Source of the DNA: JBHELB01 sp041859045
Lineage (GTDB): Bacteria > Hydrogenedentota > Hydrogenedentia > Hydrogenedentales > SLHB01
DNA length: 64,000 bases
Assembly: GCA_041859045.1 (NCBI GenBank)
Contig: JBHELB010000016.1
Location: 131,695-195,694 of the forward strand
Reading direction: 5' to 3'
Shown: positions 26,023 to 34,327 of the stretch, one piece after another
Position numbering within the stretch: position 1 is the stretch's first letter
Layout of the letters: each line of letters begins with the position of its first letter
Notes under the pieces: model-generated
What the model was told of the DNA's origin: nothing
Database searches by the model: none
What the model saw: the letters and a program-made list of their open reading frames with translations, nothing else
Position numbers and translations under genes: made by a program

Positions 26023-26083
26023 TCGCGTGCGTCTGGTGTCTTTTTTCCTTATCATCAGCTAGTGGTGGTTCGAGGAAACGGCG

Positions 26084-27505
26084 ATGCGCGCTAGAGACAA
26101 ATTGCTGTTCGGCCTTCTCTGTGTATGGGGACTTGGCATCTGCGGATTAATCGGCATGTCCTCAATCGGCCGAAATATGCGCAATGGGGCAATCGCGGAA
26201 CTGAGACGTACCGCCGCCGAATTACCTCAGCGGCCCTCAGCCTCGACATCCTCTCCATCCCGCACCAATGAATCGCTCGGCCACACACGAGAAACTCAAG
26301 ACTCTATCGCGGTCTACTCCCGATTGTTCAAGCAAGTGGAAATGCTACAGAAGGATCAGGCATGGGAGACCGTTCTTGAGGCTGTCCAAAGGGATGACTC
26401 GGAGGAGTTTATCCCGAACATCACTCTGAAGAACTGGACATCTGAAGAACGGGACCGCGTGGGTCAGTTTCTTTGGTTGTACCGCTCGCTCATTTTGGAA
26501 ATTAGACGTGTGGCCGACACGAGTGGCCCAGTAGCCCTCTTGGACTATTCGAAGGGCTATCAAATGGAACTGAACCACTTGAACCTTCTTCGCGATATTA
26601 CGAGGTTGCTTAATCTGGATGGTATCTTCTGGGCTGAGAAGGGCGACTATGCAGAGACTGCTGAAAACGCCGTGGCCACGATGAAGCTCGCACGGAATCT
26701 GGCGTACGAGTCTCTTTTCATTTCGCAGAGTCTTCGCTTCAGGATGTGCGCCACGGCGGCGAGCATAATTGAACGTTCTATCCCTGGCAAAAATCTCTCT
26801 CCAGCAGTCATCCAAACCCTCATCGCGCAAGCGGCCGCCGCGATCGACCGCGAGTCCTATGCGCGAGCAGCCGCCATGGAAGGGGAATTTGGGATTATCC
26901 TTTTCGAGCGGTGTCGCAACGACACGAGCGCCATCGAAGGTGTCTTTCGCTTCGGTATGTGTCCAGGCGCGCGTACGGATCCGATCACCGCAGGATTGAC
27001 GTATGTCTTCACAAGCCCCATTGGATCGCCACTCCTGGAGTTTGATGAATGTTTCTGGGTCGAGAGCATGACAGAATTGAGCGAAGCTGCGCGTTTTCCC
27101 TACTTCAAAGCCACGTCATTGCTGAACCAAGAACGGGAACGATCGCGAGAAAGGGCCTTCACCCGCTACTTAAACCCCATATCCGCCAAATTAACGCGAT
27201 CGAGTTTTTCCTTCCTCGAGCAACAGGCGACGCATGAGGCGAGGATGGGGCTGATGCAAGTGGGGTTGGCGGTGGAACTGTACCACGCGCAGAACGGGCA
27301 ATACCCGTCGTCGCTCGATGCCGTCGCGCCGATTCTCGACGGCAACGTGCCGCTCGACCCGTTCACGGGTCAGCCGTTCGTCTACCAACCCTCCGGCGAC
27401 AGTTTCACGCTTTACAGCGCCCGGGACAGCACGCAGGGTCCGAACGATGCCCCGCACATCCCCGACGCACAGGGCAATATCTACTGGCGGGGAGAAGGGA
27501 AGTAG
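26084..27505 (+). CDS. Secreted or membrane-anchored protein with pilin-like C-terminal tail, paralogue 2
   Basis: A 473-residue paralogue of 24149-25540. It has an N-terminal membrane segment (LLFGLLCVWGLGICGLIGMS), a Ser/Pro-rich linker, then the same domain order: NWTSEERDRVGQF, SGPVALLDYSKGYQMELNHL and GDYAETAENAVATMKLARNL all have counterparts in paralogue 1. The body has diverged to about half identity by eye, whereas the final 85 residues and their DNA are almost identical (27232-27440 against 25255-25455). Codon usage in the body is less GC-rich than in most neighbours. The function is unknown; the pilin-like tail suggests an envelope or secretion-related role. Its stop is 27 bases from the convergent secreted-protein gene. 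Confidence 0.65.
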   Translation: MRARDKLLFGLLCVWGLGICGLIGMSSIGRNMRNGAIAELRRTAAELPQRPSASTSSPSRTNESLGHTRETQDSIAVYSRLFKQVEMLQKDQAWETVLEAVQRDDSEEFIPNITLKNWTSEERDRVGQFLWLYRSLILEIRRVADTSGPVALLDYSKGYQMELNHLNLLRDITRLLNLDGIFWAEKGDYAETAENAVATMKLARNLAYESLFISQSLRFRMCATAASIIERSIPGKNLSPAVIQTLIAQAAAAIDRESYARAAAMEGEFGIILFERCRNDTSAIEGVFRFGMCPGARTDPITAGLTYVFTSPIGSPLLEFDECFWVESMTELSEAARFPYFKATSLLNQERERSRERAFTRYLNPISAKLTRSSFSFLEQQATHEARMGLMQVGLAVELYHAQNGQYPSSLDAVAPILDGNVPLDPFTGQPFVYQPSGDSFTLYSARDSTQGPNDAPHIPDAQGNIYWRGEGK

Positions 27506-27532
27506 TCGCCGCGTATGCTCGAGGCTCGACGG

Positions 27533-30500
27533 CTATTCGACGCTGACCGTCTCGGTGTTCACGCGCAGGGCTTGACCGTTTGGCGCAAGTGCGCGCCCCC
27601 CTTCAACGCGCACGACCACGGGCGCATCGAGGCTCCCGGCGTTGGCGGGCGCCCAAGGCACAATCGCGACGACCCCGGTGTACGGTCCGCGGCGCGGCGG
27701 CGAGACGTCGACTGTGACTCCACCAGTGGGATCGGGACGGCTGCTCACGACGCGTCCCGCTTGAGAGGCCTCGGAACCAGGCATCACGGGTCCCCAGTGC
27801 AGCGCGGTCGGCGGATCCGTCTGGAGACGGAACGTCATCATCCCCACGGGGCCTTTGGTGTCCGCATGCACGCGAACCGCCACTGAACCTGGGTATTCGC
27901 CGCGCGCAGTCTGGAGTGCGGCAAGGGTGAACGTCACGGTCGACAACGGGGTGTAGCGGAAACCTGCGGGCAACACCGCGAGTTGAGCCCCGGCCGGACC
28001 GCGCAACGACACGTCCACCACGCCGCCATTCTCGTCAGCGGACGGCGGAGGCGCTACCACTGCAGAGGCCGTGCCTAGGGGCGAAACCAACAACGCGGGC
28101 CGATCGCCAAAAAAGAAGCGCGCATCGCGCGGCAGGTTGCGTCCCGAAACGGTGACGCGTCCGCCGCCTTCGGCGGGCGCCTCGGGCGGTTCGATGCGGG
28201 CAATGTTCGGGGCATCGGCGCTGGGAACGGGTTGTTCGTCCGCGCCATCGTCAATACCGTCGCCGTCGGAGTCGCGGTTAAGTGGACTCGTCTCGCCTGG
28301 GTCGACGGTTCCGTTGAGATTCACGTCTTCCATGCCATCGGGAATGCCGTCGCCATCGGAATCGGGCCGCAGAGGCGAGGTCTCGCCGGAATCCACGCCG
28401 CCGTTGCCGTTTCGGTCCTCGACGGAATCGGGCAGCCGGTCGCCGTCCAGATCCTGATTCTCCCGCAGCGCGCGTGCCAGCCACTCGAACAACTCGCCTG
28501 TCCGCGGCGCGTCGGTGGCGAGCGCGGCAGCCTCGGCAAGCACGGCGAGGCGTCCCGCGCCGTAGGTGGACACCGCCAGCCCCGCAACGCCTGCGGACGT
28601 CGATACAATCGCCTGCGCGGGAGGAAAGACCTTTACCGAACATCCATCCTGGAGTTGGAGTTCGCGCCACGTTCGGGCAAGTCCATCGCGGTTATTGGCC
28701 TGAAATTGCCCTGCCACGCGTTTGGTCAGGTCAATCTCTAGGCCTGCGGGCCCCAACCATTGCAGCAGATTTTCATCGGGAGCCTGCTCCACCGCCCCCA
28801 GCACGAGCAGAGCCCCGCCTCGAGACACATAGTCCAACAACGCCGCTCGTGACACCGCTCCGCGCGCGGCGTCGGCCGCATGCACCACGACCACGGTGTA
28901 CGGTTCAAGCGCATCGAGATACGGCGGTGCGGCGCTCTCCGAACTGAAATAATGCGGTCCCGCCGAAAGCACGCTTCGTAGCGCGGTTGCATCGAAGGAA
29001 GCCGCTCCCGATTCCGTTGGTGTGCCCTCCAGCCAGAGAATACGCCGCGCGGCACTCTCCTCGCGTGCGACGCGGACAGTAAGCGTCGCGGGACTCCCCG
29101 CTGCGGACCGCCCCTGGAAGGTACGGAGTTCCACCTCGAGTTCCGTTTCGAGTTTCGCGTCGGAACGTGCCGGCGCAGCGGGGTCTGTCCCCAAATACGC
29201 TACATTTGCCGGCAATCGCCCATGTCGTGGGAATACCCGAAGCCAATCTGCGCCCTTGCGCGGCACCCGCACGCGCCACACGGCGCCCTGATGCGCTCCT
29301 GCGTCCAACTCAATTGCCCGAAAGCTGTGCCCGGCCTGCTTGGCCGCAAAGGTGATGGAGAGTGGCACATTCAAGCGCGGCGAGGGGCGTAGGGGCTCGG
29401 GATCGATGCCGTCCATGATCCCGTCGCCGTCCGTATCCGGCGAATCCACGGCCGTTCCCATGCGCTTTTCGACATCGTCCGTCACGCCATCGCCATCGCG
29501 ATCCGGAGTCGGCAACAACTCGGGGGGAATCACAAACACCCGCGTCACGACGCCTCCCTGAAAACTCACGGTCGCCAACGAAGTGGCCGAATCAAGGGGG
29601 AGTTTGTGCAGGCGATTCCCCTCGCCCACCAGAAGCCCGTCCGATGTCCACGCCAACGTCCGCACCGGCGCATCGAAAGTTCGCGTCGCGGTGGCTTTCT
29701 GGCCGTCCATCCAGATTTCCAGGCGCGATTCAAACGCTACCGCGATGCCTGCGCCCTCCGGCGCGCAAACCATGGACAAAGGCCCCCAAACATCCCGGTA
29801 CGATTGCGTCACCACCTTGCGCAACGCCGTACCCTCGGGAAAAACGTGGGTGACGTGTCCAAATCCGGCGCTGCTCTCTCGCGTCAGCACCCAGCATCCG
29901 CCCGCCGCATCAGGCACTAGTGCAGCCCCAGTCTGCGCGACGCCAGGGAAAGTCAACGGGGGGTAACGCGACTCAAACGAGGCGGTATCCAGGCTGAGCA
30001 AGGCGGAAATTGGAGCCCCCCAGGGACCGGCCGTGTCGTGACCGGTGAGAAGGACGTACAGGGTGCGCCGATCCGGACTCAGCGTCATGGCGATCGGCGC
30101 GGGGGTGTCCAGGACGTCTTGCGCCTGGGTCAACGGAATCGCGTCATGCCGCACTTTCTTGCTCGTCACGTCGCGGACATGTAGTACGGGGGCGGTTGGT
30201 TCCGCACTTTTGCACAGCACGACCACTTCCCGTTGATTCAATGCAGCGGCGGCGAGCGGTTCGCCGGGAAGTTCCAGCAATTGCCGAGGTTTGCCGAGCG
30301 CCCCGCCTGCGGAAACCTGAAGCGGATAAACCAAAATATTGCCCTGTCCCTCTTTTATCAAGAGAGACACCAGTAGAGGCGCCTCCCCGGCGGGAGGATA
30401 AACAAGACAACCGGGAGCAATGCGCCGCCCCATGGGAGCAATGAGGGCTCCACTGGGGGGGGCATAGAAGGGGGCGATGTTGATAGAGGATAGAAATGAG

Positions 30501-30802
30501 GGGCCCGAGCCCATATCCCCCCGCAAGGATGAGGTACTTCCAGCAATCACAGTGGGAGGATTGGGGACAAACAGCGGCTCGCCACTCCGAAGCGGGCCGG
30601 GCAAGGTTATTTCTGCAGGAAAAATAAGCCCCGTCCCTAATTCTGCGCTCTCGTAATAGACTCGCGCCGCCTCATGCACGGCCGTGAGCGTGGTCGTCTC
30701 GACCACGACGCGCTGCGCCTCGGCAGAGATAGCCCAAACTGCAATCAGTATGACTGCAATCCCGGCACACCCCCGTGGGCACGGCGCGTTGTAGGGAAGC
30801 AT
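27533..30802 (-). CDS. Large secreted protein with EF-hand-type calcium repeats and a TIG domain
   Basis: A 1089-residue exported protein. ATG 30802 gives a signal peptide ending ISAEAQ; the longer upstream frame would overlap the regulator gene. Residues about 40-460 look like a beta-propeller-like or repeat region (recurrent SLDTA, PDRRTLYVLLTG patterns). Around residue 495 comes a thrombospondin-3/dockerin-type calcium cluster, DRDGDGVTDDVEKRMG and DTDGDGIMDGIDPEPLR. A flavodoxin- or GATase-like section follows (YTVVVVHAADAA; GGALLVLGAVEQ). A second cluster near 800-860 has DLDGDRLPDSVEDRNGNG, DSDGDGIPDGMEDVNLNG and DSDGDGIDDGADEQP. Residues about 875-955 form an IPT/TIG immunoglobulin-like domain. 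Likely a surface or extracellular protein that needs calcium. It is 20 bases downstream of the degenerate activator gene and probably co-transcribed with it. Confidence 0.75.
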   Translation of the reverse strand: MLPYNAPCPRGCAGIAVILIAVWAISAEAQRVVVETTTLTAVHEAARVYYESAELGTGLIFPAEITLPGPLRSGEPLFVPNPPTVIAGSTSSLRGDMGSGPSFLSSINIAPFYAPPSGALIAPMGRRIAPGCLVYPPAGEAPLLVSLLIKEGQGNILVYPLQVSAGGALGKPRQLLELPGEPLAAAALNQREVVVLCKSAEPTAPVLHVRDVTSKKVRHDAIPLTQAQDVLDTPAPIAMTLSPDRRTLYVLLTGHDTAGPWGAPISALLSLDTASFESRYPPLTFPGVAQTGAALVPDAAGGCWVLTRESSAGFGHVTHVFPEGTALRKVVTQSYRDVWGPLSMVCAPEGAGIAVAFESRLEIWMDGQKATATRTFDAPVRTLAWTSDGLLVGEGNRLHKLPLDSATSLATVSFQGGVVTRVFVIPPELLPTPDRDGDGVTDDVEKRMGTAVDSPDTDGDGIMDGIDPEPLRPSPRLNVPLSITFAAKQAGHSFRAIELDAGAHQGAVWRVRVPRKGADWLRVFPRHGRLPANVAYLGTDPAAPARSDAKLETELEVELRTFQGRSAAGSPATLTVRVAREESAARRILWLEGTPTESGAASFDATALRSVLSAGPHYFSSESAAPPYLDALEPYTVVVVHAADAARGAVSRAALLDYVSRGGALLVLGAVEQAPDENLLQWLGPAGLEIDLTKRVAGQFQANNRDGLARTWRELQLQDGCSVKVFPPAQAIVSTSAGVAGLAVSTYGAGRLAVLAEAAALATDAPRTGELFEWLARALRENQDLDGDRLPDSVEDRNGNGGVDSGETSPLRPDSDGDGIPDGMEDVNLNGTVDPGETSPLNRDSDGDGIDDGADEQPVPSADAPNIARIEPPEAPAEGGGRVTVSGRNLPRDARFFFGDRPALLVSPLGTASAVVAPPPSADENGGVVDVSLRGPAGAQLAVLPAGFRYTPLSTVTFTLAALQTARGEYPGSVAVRVHADTKGPVGMMTFRLQTDPPTALHWGPVMPGSEASQAGRVVSSRPDPTGGVTVDVSPPRRGPYTGVVAIVPWAPANAGSLDAPVVVRVEGGRALAPNGQALRVNTETVSVE

Positions 30803-30822
30803 TCTATTCAATCGTCCCCAAT

Positions 30823-32448
30823 TTACTCGATCTCGAATCGTCGCATCGCCCGCCAGAGGGTTGTCCGGCCCACGCCGAGCAACTCGGCGGCGCGGCTGCG
30901 ATTGCCTCGGGCTTTGCGCAATACGGCAAGGATGACGTCGCGCGTGAGTTCGCGTGGCCCGTCGGCGTCGCCCAGCGCGATATCCTCTGGAAAATCGGTT
31001 GGCGCAATGGTTGATTCCCGCGCAAAGAGCACGGCGTGCTCCACCGCGTTGCGAAGCTGGCGCACGTTGCCCGGCCACGGGCAGCTCTGCAATAGATTTC
31101 GCGCGTCCTCCCCCAGGGAGAGTCCGCGGCGGGCGTGACGCTCGGCGAACTCGCGCAGAAACTGCTCCGCCAGCCGAAGGATATCAAGGTCGCGCTCGCG
31201 TAGTGGCGGAATCACCAACTTGCCGACCGTTAGGGCGTAGTAGAGTTCCTCGCGCAGCGCGCCAGACTGGAGACTCTCGGCAGGGTCGTAGTGCGTGGCG
31301 GCAATGATGCGCACGTCGGCCTCCACAGGGCTCTCGCTGCCTGCGGGGAGGAATTCGCCGTGTTCGATGAGCTGGGTGAGCGCGCCTTGCGCATCCAAGG
31401 GCATGCGCGTGATCTCAGAAAGATAGAGGGTGCCGCCGTGGGCGCGCTGGGCGGCGCAACCTTGCGAACGCCCCAAGGGCGCGCCAAACACTTCCATGGC
31501 AAGCGCGTCAGGACTCAGTCCCAGACAGTCCACCGGGCAGAAGGGACCGTCCCGGCGCAAACTCTCGGCATGAATGGCTCGGGCCAGCATCGAACAACCG
31601 GAACCGACCTCGCCCGCGATCAGCACGCCCACCTCGGAAGGGGCGATCTGCCTAGCCCGGCGAACAACCGACTGCATTGCGACGCTCTCGGCAACGAGCG
31701 CGTCGAGTCCTGTCCCCGTTGGCGTCGCCGGTCGAACCGCCTCTTCGGCAACCGCAGCCGGGGCGGCGCTCGCCGCAGGCTCTTCGTGCCCGAGCCGGAA
31801 CGGCTGAAGCCGCAACGCATGGCGGGCCCATGCGGCCTCTTCTCCCCACTCCGGGTCGAGCCGGGATATGAAACGGCAGGCCTCATCGCCGCGCGCCATG
31901 CATTCGGTCTCAAGCGTGATCACGCGCACGCCGAGGACCTCGCTCACGTGACCGGAGATGTACCCCGCCGTGCCCCAACACACCCCTTCGGCCTCTCGTT
32001 CACGCAACAATCGGTGCATCAGCGCCTCAGCGTTGGCGTGCAACAGGACTTCGCGATACAGCGTCCGGGCCTCGAGGTCGAACTCAAACGTCACCATCTC
32101 GCAAGTGAAGCGTCCCTGCAACTGCCGGAACACCGGACCGGCCTGCAAGGCAAGACGGGCGTTCTGACCAAATAGCGCAAAATGACGTGCCGCGTCACGG
32201 CGGCCTTGTTCAAACGCCATTCGGTAGGTCAGGGCGCGGGCGTGCTCAAAGCCGAGTATCTCAAGGAAATGGCGCCGTTCCACGGCCATCGATTCAAGGT
32301 CGCTGAATACGCCCGGACGGTTCAGCAGGTGGAGCTTACCCTCAGCCGGAACCGACTCGAGCCAGTGGTTCTTGCCGCCTTCCAGGTAACGCGCCAATAG
32401 CCCCGGCAACTCGAAGAAGACCCGGGCACTCAACTTGGTGGGCTTCAT
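30823..32448 (-). CDS. XylR/V4R-type sigma-54 activator homologue with degenerate ATPase
   Basis: A 541-residue protein with the domain order of XylR/DmpR-type regulators: an N-terminal activator domain with a V4R subdomain (residues 1-210; GYISGHVSEVLGVRVITLET and CMARGDEACRFIS are typical), an AAA+ domain (about 250-475), and a Fis-type helix-turn-helix (RGNRSRAAELLGVGRTTLWR). The ATPase core is damaged at every key site: Walker A reads GEVGSGCS with Cys for Lys (about residue 284), Walker B reads GGTLYLSEI with Ser for Asp (about 338), and the GAFTGA loop that contacts sigma-54 is missing, with EVFGAPLGRSQGCAAQ in its place. It therefore probably binds DNA and ligand but cannot remodel sigma-54 polymerase; a sigma-70 repressor or activator role is more likely. 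A sigma-70-type promoter with phased repeats lies upstream. Confidence 0.85.
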   Translation of the reverse strand: MKPTKLSARVFFELPGLLARYLEGGKNHWLESVPAEGKLHLLNRPGVFSDLESMAVERRHFLEILGFEHARALTYRMAFEQGRRDAARHFALFGQNARLALQAGPVFRQLQGRFTCEMVTFEFDLEARTLYREVLLHANAEALMHRLLREREAEGVCWGTAGYISGHVSEVLGVRVITLETECMARGDEACRFISRLDPEWGEEAAWARHALRLQPFRLGHEEPAASAAPAAVAEEAVRPATPTGTGLDALVAESVAMQSVVRRARQIAPSEVGVLIAGEVGSGCSMLARAIHAESLRRDGPFCPVDCLGLSPDALAMEVFGAPLGRSQGCAAQRAHGGTLYLSEITRMPLDAQGALTQLIEHGEFLPAGSESPVEADVRIIAATHYDPAESLQSGALREELYYALTVGKLVIPPLRERDLDILRLAEQFLREFAERHARRGLSLGEDARNLLQSCPWPGNVRQLRNAVEHAVLFARESTIAPTDFPEDIALGDADGPRELTRDVILAVLRKARGNRSRAAELLGVGRTTLWRAMRRFEIE

Positions 32449-32474
32449 GACATCCCCCTCCTCAAGGGCGGGTG

Positions 32475-32503
32475 AGTCTAGGATCTGTTTCTTGGCTTGT
32501 CAA
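32475..32503 (-). promoter_or_regulatory. Sigma-70-type promoter of the degenerate activator gene
   Basis: The minus strand has TTGACA (32498-32503), a 17-base spacer and TAGACT (32475-32480), about 27 bases upstream of the ATG at 32448. The perfect -35 and ideal spacing make this one of the best promoters in the window. Repeats described separately overlap its spacer and flank it upstream. Confidence 0.75.
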
Positions 32504-32540
32504 GATGTTTCACGGTGTTTCATTGTTGACAAAAGAAACA
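32486..32540 (-). promoter_or_regulatory. Phased GAAACA repeats, candidate operator
   Basis: On the minus strand GAAACA occurs at 32516-32521, 32506-32511 and 32486-32491, that is at intervals of exactly 10 and 20 bases, placing all three on the same DNA face. An inverted copy lies at 32535-32540. One copy is within the spacer of the sigma-70-type promoter. The arrangement suggests cooperative binding of a helix-turn-helix protein, possibly autoregulation by the adjacent gene product. Confidence 0.5.
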
Positions 32541-32581
32541 GAAAGGATACGCCCGGTATGCAGAGAAACGGAATGTGACGA

Positions 32582-33421
32582 TTAGCGCGACGCTGCGGAA
32601 TTATGCCCCTTTGCGCGCGACCAGCCGTAGAGAACGAGCATAACCACGAGCGCTCCGGCGGCTCCGGCAAGGGCGAAGACCTGTTGGTCCGAGAGGTTGC
32701 CAAGCAGGTGGTTGGGGTTGTGGTCGCCGCGATAGAACTCGACGATGAAACGTCCCACGCCATAAAGAAGGAAATACATGCACATGACGAATCCTGGGAA
32801 AGGATTCAGGCGTTTTCGGAGGAGAAGCAGGATCAGACAAAGCGTGAAGAGACCGACCGAACCGTAGATCTGAGTCGGATGGACGGGGAGCGACCAGGCG
32901 TCGCTCGCGTGCAGGTCGGGATAGCGCTGGAGCTGTTGGTTGAACATCTCGCTCCCGTGAGGAAAGCGAATCGCCCAGGGTACCGAGGTCGGCGCGCCGT
33001 AGCAGCAGCTATACATAAGACACCCGATGCGCCCGAAGGCGTGGCCGAGGGGGATGTAGGGAAAAATGATGTCGGTTGTGGTGAGCATGGGGAGCTTATG
33101 TTTGCGGCAGTAGAAAATGTAGAACAGCAGAGCCGGCGGCAGGGCCCCCTGAAACACGAGTCCACCTTCCCAGATGGCGATCCAGCCCCAGGGATTGCTC
33201 CACGAGTAGCCATCGGGGTACATGATGATATGGGCGATGCGGGTTCCCGCGATCCCGAGGATAAGAATCCAGAATCCCATGGTCAGGATGTGTTCGGGAT
33301 TGATTCCGGCCTTCTTGGCATCGCGTTGCATGAAGTGCATCGCGGTCAGAAAGCCGATCGCGACCATCAACCCGTAGGTATGGAAGGTGAGCGGACCGAT
33401 CTTAAACAGAACGGGAAACAT
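32582..33421 (-). CDS. lgt: Prolipoprotein diacylglyceryl transferase
   Basis: A 279-residue polytopic inner-membrane enzyme that transfers diacylglycerol from phosphatidylglycerol to the lipobox cysteine of prolipoproteins. Family marks include FHTYGLMVAIGFLTA near the N-terminus, the essential-arginine block GHAFGRIGCLMYSCCYGAPT (about residues 135-154), HPTQIYGSVGLF (about 191-202) and the C-terminal GVGRFIVEFYRGD. The usual HGG...(R)RIGNF-type Lgt signature is represented by GRIGCLMYSCCYG, as in planctomycete-like sequences. The start overlaps the lspA 3' end by 20 bases, so both lipoprotein-maturation enzymes are coupled. The window contains at least six predicted lipoproteins. Confidence 0.93.
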   Translation of the reverse strand: MFPVLFKIGPLTFHTYGLMVAIGFLTAMHFMQRDAKKAGINPEHILTMGFWILILGIAGTRIAHIIMYPDGYSWSNPWGWIAIWEGGLVFQGALPPALLFYIFYCRKHKLPMLTTTDIIFPYIPLGHAFGRIGCLMYSCCYGAPTSVPWAIRFPHGSEMFNQQLQRYPDLHASDAWSLPVHPTQIYGSVGLFTLCLILLLLRKRLNPFPGFVMCMYFLLYGVGRFIVEFYRGDHNPNHLLGNLSDQQVFALAGAAGALVVMLVLYGWSRAKGHNSAASR

Positions 33422-33923
33422 GGCGCTTATGCTCCAGCCAGTACCAGGAGATCATCAGCAGGACGACGCCGGTACAGATGCCTGAATCCGCGATGTTGAA
33501 CGCGGGGTAACGCTTCCAGGGGAAATCAAAGGGCACGAAATAGAAATTGACCTGCAAGAAGTCCACGACGGAGCCGCGAAAAAAACGGTCGATCAGGTTT
33601 CCAATCGCGCCCCCGGCAACCATGCCGTAGGCGATGGCCTGCGTGCGAGAGTCTTGATGCAAATGGCGAAACAGGTAGACCAACACTCCTGCGGCGAATA
33701 GCGGCGCGATGTAGGCGACCAGCGGTCGGTCGTTAAACGCGCCGCCCACAAGACCGGTATTGCGCTCATGGGTAATGAAGAAGAAGGTGGTCTCTCGGCC
33801 GTCAAAAGTAACGCTGCCCTCGGGGATCCAATGGACAATCGCCGCCTTGGTCACCTGGTCTACAAGCAGGATCGCCAAGCAGACTCCAAAGACCCAGACC
33901 AACTGCCGCGCACGTGTATTCAC
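33402..33923 (-). CDS. lspA: Lipoprotein signal peptidase (signal peptidase II)
   Basis: A 173-residue aspartic protease of the inner membrane that removes the signal peptide of lipidated prolipoproteins. Catalytic aspartates lie in GGAIGNLIDRFFRGSVVDFL (about residues 112-131) and in the C-terminal FNIADSGIC. Four membrane segments are visible. The upstream ATG at 33989 would overlap the traR/dksA-type gene by 58 bases; GTG 33923 starts nine bases after that stop and gives MNTRARQLVWVFGVCLAILL, the expected N-terminus, so I prefer it although no strong ribosome-binding site precedes it. Confidence 0.92.
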   Translation of the reverse strand: MNTRARQLVWVFGVCLAILLVDQVTKAAIVHWIPEGSVTFDGRETTFFFITHERNTGLVGGAFNDRPLVAYIAPLFAAGVLVYLFRHLHQDSRTQAIAYGMVAGGAIGNLIDRFFRGSVVDFLQVNFYFVPFDFPWKRYPAFNIADSGICTGVVLLMISWYWLEHKRHVSRSV

Positions 33924-33931
33924 AAAAGTGC

Positions 33932-34321
33932 TTAGTGCAACCGCGGCGCGTGGCGGCTGTTCTGTTCGCGCTCTACCTTCGACTGGCATTCGATGCAGTA
34001 CCGCGCCGCGGGAAACGCTTCGAGGCGCTTCTTGGCGATTTCCTTGTCGCAGTTCTGGCAGTTGCCATAGGTGCCCGAGTGCACACGGGTCAACGCCTCG
34101 TTGATCTGCTGCAAGCGCTCCGACTCGCCGCTGGCGATGTTCAGCGCGGTCTCGCGTTCGAAATGATCCGTCCCCACCTCGGCCGCATTGGCGGCATCGG
34201 CGATTCCCTCGCTCGCGGGCTGGTAAAGATTGGATTCCTCGATCCGATGCAGGCCCTCGCTCAGGCGTTCGCGTTCAGTGAGGAGGAGTTTCTCGAACTT
34301 CTTGACCTCTTTGCTGTTCAT
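33932..34321 (-). CDS. TraR/DksA family zinc-finger protein
   Basis: A 129-residue protein with an N-terminal coiled coil (LLLTERERLSEGLHRI through NEALTRV) and a C-terminal four-cysteine zinc finger: CQNC, then 17 residues, CIEC. This matches the TraR/DksA family, which inserts into the RNA polymerase secondary channel, often together with ppGpp. The coiled-coil tip reads GIADAANAAEVGTDHFERE; DksA proper has a conserved DxxDxA at this tip, and here D-A-A-N-A-A is only similar, so response to ppGpp is uncertain. It sits between ileS and lspA, six bases after ileS; this placement of a small DksA-like gene in the ileS-lspA operon is seen in other bacteria. Confidence 0.88.
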   Translation of the reverse strand: MNSKEVKKFEKLLLTERERLSEGLHRIEESNLYQPASEGIADAANAAEVGTDHFERETALNIASGESERLQQINEALTRVHSGTYGNCQNCDKEIAKKRLEAFPAARYCIECQSKVEREQNSRHAPRLH

Positions 34322-34327
34322 CCCGCG

